Shown here piece by piece: positions 60,570 through 64,000 of a stretch of 64,000 nt of DNA. Positions within the stretch are counted from its first letter, which is position 1. The number at the start of each line of letters is the position of its first letter. The notes under the pieces were generated by a model. It saw nothing but the letters and a program-made list of their open reading frames with translations. It was not told where the DNA came from and did no database searches. Source of the stretch: CAYVTM01 sp964454645 (GTDB taxonomy: Bacteria > Bacteroidota > Bacteroidia > Sphingobacteriales > Sphingobacteriaceae); contig CAYVTM010000004.1 in NCBI GenBank assembly GCA_964454645.1, positions 62,001 through 126,000 on the forward strand. The letters run 5' to 3'. Position numbers and translations under genes: made by a program.

Positions 60570-61092
60570 TCTTATTTTTTATTTTTTCGCTTTGATGTTG
60601 ATCGCTTCAGCACTCTATGCAGTTACGACAAGAAATATTATACGTGCTGTATTTGCTTTGTTCTTAAGCTTCTTCAGTGTTTCCGGAATTTTTGTTTTTG
60701 CTCATGCCGATTTTCTGGCAATCACCCAAATTGTAGTTTATGTTGGCGGCGTATTAGTTATTATTCTTTTTGGAATCATGCTTTCGAATAAAAACGTTCT
60801 GGATTTAATTAAGAATGATGCAGAAGAAAAGCCTACACTTCATGCCGGTAAAGTTGTTGCGATAGGAATTTCGTTTTGTCTATTGCTGATCTTCTTTGCA
60901 GGAATAAAATCGGATGTGTTTTCGACACTTGCTTGGACGCAAGGGGAGATAGTTAGTCAAAGCAATGTTCGTCAAACAGGAATTAACTTAATGACTACTT
61001 ATCTGCTCCCTTTCGAAATAATTTCATTGGTATTATTAATGGTTTTAATTGCTGCGGCATTTGTTGCAAGAAAAGATCCCGAAAAAAAATAG
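60556..61092 (+). CDS. nuoJ: NADH-quinone oxidoreductase subunit J
   Basis: A 178-residue membrane subunit with five helices; TRNIIRAVFALFLSFFSVSGIFVFAHADFLAITQIVVYVGGVLVIILFGIML covers helices 1-3 in the family pattern, including the VYVGGVLV turn near residue 60. A Shine-Dalgarno-like AGGAGGG sits 7 bases before the start. Confidence 0.95.
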   Translation: MPVINLIFYFFALMLIASALYAVTTRNIIRAVFALFLSFFSVSGIFVFAHADFLAITQIVVYVGGVLVIILFGIMLSNKNVLDLIKNDAEEKPTLHAGKVVAIGISFCLLLIFFAGIKSDVFSTLAWTQGEIVSQSNVRQTGINLMTTYLLPFEIISLVLLMVLIAAAFVARKDPEKK

Positions 61093-61094
61093 AT

Positions 61095-61403
61095 ATGGAA
61101 ATACCGCTCGAACATTTCTTATACCTTTCGGCTATACTGTTTTGTATAGGTTTGTATGCAGCCCTTACCGCCCGCAATTTAATAATTGTTTTAATCGGTA
61201 TTGAATTGATGATTAATGCCGCATTGATTAACCTGGCAAGCTTCGGAAGATACGATCAGGCGGATGCCGATGGTACAAGCTTCGCCTTGTTTGCAATTGT
61301 TTTGGCAGCGGCATCCATTACGCTGGCTTTGGCTATCGTCATCAAAGTATATAAACATTTTCAAAGTATCGATCCCAATGTACCGAAGGAGATGAAGAAT
61401 TAA
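61095..61403 (+). CDS. nuoK: NADH-quinone oxidoreductase subunit K
   Basis: A 102-residue three-helix subunit with the proton-path glutamates in GIELMINAALINL (about 35-47) and ASITLALAIVI (about 74-84). It overlaps nuoL by one base. Confidence 0.96.
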   Translation: MEIPLEHFLYLSAILFCIGLYAALTARNLIIVLIGIELMINAALINLASFGRYDQADADGTSFALFAIVLAAASITLALAIVIKVYKHFQSIDPNVPKEMKN

Positions 61404-63382
61404 TGGAAAACTACAGCCATACATATCACCCATTATTATTACTGCTTGCAGGTATCGCTATTGTATTACCCTTGCTATGTTTCTTGTTTATTAATTTATT
61501 TAAGCTTAAGCAAACGAAATTTATACATGGTTTTTCCATTACTTGTCAAACGCTTTCATTTATAGCAGGAGCTGTACTTGCCGGTATTTTGCACACAAAC
61601 AACTGGCAGTTGAATTATAATCCGATTTGGTTCTCAATCGGATCAAAGGCAGTAGCATTTAATTTTTGGATCGACTTGCCGGCAGTGTCCATGCTGGCAT
61701 TGGTCTCTTTTATCAGCTTAATGGTCCAACTCTTTTCGCTTGATTATATGAAGGGAGATAAAGGCTATGCACGTTATTATGCACAGCTCTCCTTATTTAC
61801 TTTTGCCATGATGGCGATGCTTTGTGTGCGGAATATTTTCGTACTCTATGTCTTTTGGGAATTGATAGGTTTCTGTTCTTACCTTCTGATAGGCTTTTGG
61901 CATCATAAACCTTCGGCGATACAAGCAAACAAAAAAGCATTTATTGTTAATCGTATTGGTGATGTGGGATTCATAATCGGTATAGCATTGCTTTATGCGC
62001 AGTTTAATACCTTCGATCTTTCCTTAATGCATGCATCAGCCAAGGAAGCGACGCTGGGATGGGCAGGTTTTTGTTTGTTCATTGGAGTTTTGGCAAAATC
62101 GGCACAATTTCCATTGCATGTTTGGTTGCCTGATGCTATGGAAGGCCCCACGCCCGTATCGGCATTAATACATGCTGCAACAATGGTCGTAGCAGGCGTG
62201 TATCTCTTGTTTCGTATTTCCTTTTTATTATCCGAGGATGTGCTGATTTATATTGCTTTTACAGGAGCCTTTACAGCTTTTATGGCAGCAACATTTGCGC
62301 TTACACAATATGATATCAAAAAAGTATTAGCATTCTCCACCATTTCTCAATTGGGCTTTATGGTAATGGCAGTGGGTGTTGGCAGCACTTCGGCAGCATT
62401 CTTTCATATACTTACCCATGCTTTTTTTAAGTGTTTATTGTTCATCTGTGCAGGAGTAATTATTCATGCACTCAAACATCAGTTCGAAAAACAAAACCAT
62501 ACTTCCGATCCGCAGGATATGCGAAATATGGGTGGGCTTCGAAAATATTTACCCTTTACTTTTATTGCTTATACCATTGCTGCTTTGGCTTTAACCGGAC
62601 AGCCCTTTTTCAGTGGCTTCTTATCGAAGGATGCCATTCTTACGCAAGCCTATGATTGGTCGCAACGGCAATCAAATCCGGTGTTCAGCCTTGTCCCGAT
62701 ACTTGCATTCAGTACAGTTTTTATAACAGCTTTTTATATTGCCCGCCAATACTTTTTAGTGTTTTTCGGCGAAGTAAAACCGAACGTTGGAAAAGAAAAA
62801 CTGAACGAATCTATCTATGCAAAAATTCCAATGTTCTTATTGGCATTGGCTTCTTTCTTTCTGATCTTTTCGGCGAATCCTTTTTCTGCAGATGCTTCGT
62901 GGATGCAAACAGTTACCGGAAGTTTGCCCGCACATAGCCTGAAGGTTTCTGTTGCCGCCGTATTATTGAGTGCATGTGGGATTTATTTAGCCTATTTGTT
63001 TTACTATAAGCAATCGTTTCGGAAAATTGCCGACGATACTTTTGTCTATCGCTTTCTGGATAATCAATGGTATATTGATAAAGCTTATAATTATTTATTC
63101 GTAAATCCGGTTGTGTATATAGCCCGGTTTGTCAGTGTGTTTGATAAAAAAATAATCGATGGACTGATACATAGCTTAGCAAGCTTATGGTTATTTTTAA
63201 CAAAGGTATTCCATTGGATCGATACGAAATGGGTGGATGGCTTTGTAAACGGAACAGCTACTTTTACCAAGTATCTGGGTGTTCTTGTACGTATGCCGCA
63301 AACAGGAAGAATACAGGCATACTTTACATTTAGCCTTTTGGCAATATTAATCTTAGTACTTGTTAGATATATTATTTATTGA
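61403..63382 (+). CDS. nuoL: NADH-quinone oxidoreductase subunit L
   Basis: A 659-residue antiporter-like proton-pumping subunit, fourteen or more helices. Motifs: FVLYVFWELIGFCSYLLIGFW (about 149-169) with the key Glu, LAKSAQFPLHVWLPDAMEGPTPVSALIHAATMV (about 230-262) with the key Lys and His, and the HAFFKCLLFICAGV segment (about 338-351). The lateral helix expected at the end is in residues about 530-650. Confidence 0.96.
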   Translation: MENYSHTYHPLLLLLAGIAIVLPLLCFLFINLFKLKQTKFIHGFSITCQTLSFIAGAVLAGILHTNNWQLNYNPIWFSIGSKAVAFNFWIDLPAVSMLALVSFISLMVQLFSLDYMKGDKGYARYYAQLSLFTFAMMAMLCVRNIFVLYVFWELIGFCSYLLIGFWHHKPSAIQANKKAFIVNRIGDVGFIIGIALLYAQFNTFDLSLMHASAKEATLGWAGFCLFIGVLAKSAQFPLHVWLPDAMEGPTPVSALIHAATMVVAGVYLLFRISFLLSEDVLIYIAFTGAFTAFMAATFALTQYDIKKVLAFSTISQLGFMVMAVGVGSTSAAFFHILTHAFFKCLLFICAGVIIHALKHQFEKQNHTSDPQDMRNMGGLRKYLPFTFIAYTIAALALTGQPFFSGFLSKDAILTQAYDWSQRQSNPVFSLVPILAFSTVFITAFYIARQYFLVFFGEVKPNVGKEKLNESIYAKIPMFLLALASFFLIFSANPFSADASWMQTVTGSLPAHSLKVSVAAVLLSACGIYLAYLFYYKQSFRKIADDTFVYRFLDNQWYIDKAYNYLFVNPVVYIARFVSVFDKKIIDGLIHSLASLWLFLTKVFHWIDTKWVDGFVNGTATFTKYLGVLVRMPQTGRIQAYFTFSLLAILILVLVRYIIY

Positions 63383-63405
63383 TCGGAAAATATTAAAGAG
63401 ATAAA

Positions 63406-64000
63406 ATGAATTATTTATCCATACTTATTTTTTTACCCCTTTTAACAGCAATCATTTGTATGCTCTTGCCGAAAGGGAAGGAGCATTGGTATAAGTTGCT
63501 TACCCTGGCTACAGCCTTTGTACAATTAGGTATCAGCCTTTGTTTATTTTTTGGATACCGTAATTCGGAGCAGGGTTTTCAGTTTACTGAAAAGTATGAT
63601 TGGATTTATCTGCAATTAGGTTCTCTGGGAAATCTCAATATCGATTACTTTCTGGCTGTGGATGGTATTTCCATAGCACTTCTGTTAATGACCTCTTTGG
63701 TAATGTTGGGCGCGGCTTTTGCAAGTTCACATATCGAACACAACAAAAGAGGCTATTTTATTTTGTTTAATATTCTCAGTATGGCGGTGATGGGTGTGTT
63801 TTGTGCGCTCGACTTTTTCTTGTTTTATGTTTTTTATGAGTTGATGTTATTGCCGCTGTATTTCTTAATCGGTATGTGGGGCGGACCGAATCGCGAATAT
63901 GCTTCTCTGAAATTTTTCCTGTATACTTTATTCGGATCAGTATTTATGTTATTGGTGATGTTAGGGTTGTATCTGTCGGTACAAGATCCCCAAACCGGAG
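63406..64000 (+). CDS. nuoM: NADH-quinone oxidoreductase subunit M (cut by the window end)
   Basis: The first 198 codons of nuoM run off the end of the window without a stop. The part seen has helix 1 (LSILIFLPLLTAIICMLL), the NIDYFLAVDGISIALLLMTS segment (about 77-96) and the FFLFYVFYELMLLPLYFLIGMWGG segment (about 139-162), where the Glu in FYELMLLP is the proton-path residue of the family. nuoN presumably follows outside. Confidence 0.94.
   Translation, partial: MNYLSILIFLPLLTAIICMLLPKGKEHWYKLLTLATAFVQLGISLCLFFGYRNSEQGFQFTEKYDWIYLQLGSLGNLNIDYFLAVDGISIALLLMTSLVMLGAAFASSHIEHNKRGYFILFNILSMAVMGVFCALDFFLFYVFYELMLLPLYFLIGMWGGPNREYASLKFFLYTLFGSVFMLLVMLGLYLSVQDPQTG

Noticed and set aside
1..64000. 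Mobile elements, CRISPR arrays, rRNA or tRNA genes
   Set aside because: No transposase, integrase, direct-repeat array or RNA-gene signature was found; gene-free gaps are too short or lack such features.

Overview
The window is chromosomal DNA of a member of the phylum Bacteroidota. The evidence is a set of type IX secretion (T9SS) sorting domains, PorT- and PorG-like outer-membrane proteins, a futalosine/menaquinone-type UbiA plus UbiE, a transketolase split into two genes, long MraY and FtsZ proteins, and promoters with the phylum-specific -33 TTG / -7 TAnnTTTG elements. Gene density is high, no phage, IS element, CRISPR array, rRNA or tRNA was seen, and base composition looks uniform. I cannot name a genus.

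Layout. (1) 1-11.5 kb is an accessory-looking stretch: a lipoprotein-like TPR sensor kinase, pgk, a NarL/LuxR-type response regulator, two tiny genes that encode little more than a T9SS C-terminal domain, a 54-residue acidic protein, a putative lipoprotein and a 1760-residue T9SS cargo protein with Asp-box, PKD and Ig-like repeats. Three of the tiny genes are preceded by the same 72-bp promoter module: a 20-bp inverted repeat, exactly 20 bp, ATTGAC, exactly 20 bp to GAnnTTTG. This is the most unusual signal in the window and looks like a small undescribed regulon. (2) 11.6-27.1 kb is the complete dcw cell-wall/division cluster, mraZ-rsmH-ftsL-ftsI-murE-mraY-murD-ftsW-murG-murC-ftsQ-ftsA-ftsZ, with three MraZ-type operator repeats in front and a strong terminator behind. 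(3) 27.1-33.3 kb (minus strand) carries the two transketolase halves separated by two paralogous secreted von Willebrand A proteins, followed by an ECF sigma factor, a probable membrane anti-sigma factor and a small periplasmic protein. (4) 33.5-37.1 kb (minus) holds a FAH-family hydrolase, an M23 peptidase and the peroxiredoxin Bcp in one unit, plus a T9SS-exported cupredoxin.

(5) 37.2-47.6 kb has a KUP potassium transporter and an amino-acid permease that converge on a perfect 36-bp palindrome, a PAP2 phosphatase coupled to a GT39 glycosyltransferase, and a minus-strand run engB-ubiA-pepF-GT2. (6) 47.7-58.8 kb is a plus-strand envelope block: ubiE-porT, an SDR, YqeY, a PabA/TrpG amidotransferase, an alpha/beta hydrolase, a CBS protein, nadK, porG, uppS, bamA and two OmpH/Skp chaperones. 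(7) 58.9-64.0 kb is the membrane arm of respiratory complex I, nuoH-I-J-K-L and the start of nuoM, which begins a new transcription unit without nuoA-G in front.

Together most of the window serves the cell envelope: peptidoglycan precursors and septation (dcw, uppS, M23), outer-membrane protein assembly (bamA, ompH), T9SS export (porT, porG, several cargo domains) and the membrane electron chain (menaquinone enzymes, nuo). Gene starts were moved from the longest frame wherever a signal peptide, promoter or overlap argued for a shorter product. All functional calls are from motif reading only; no database search was run.
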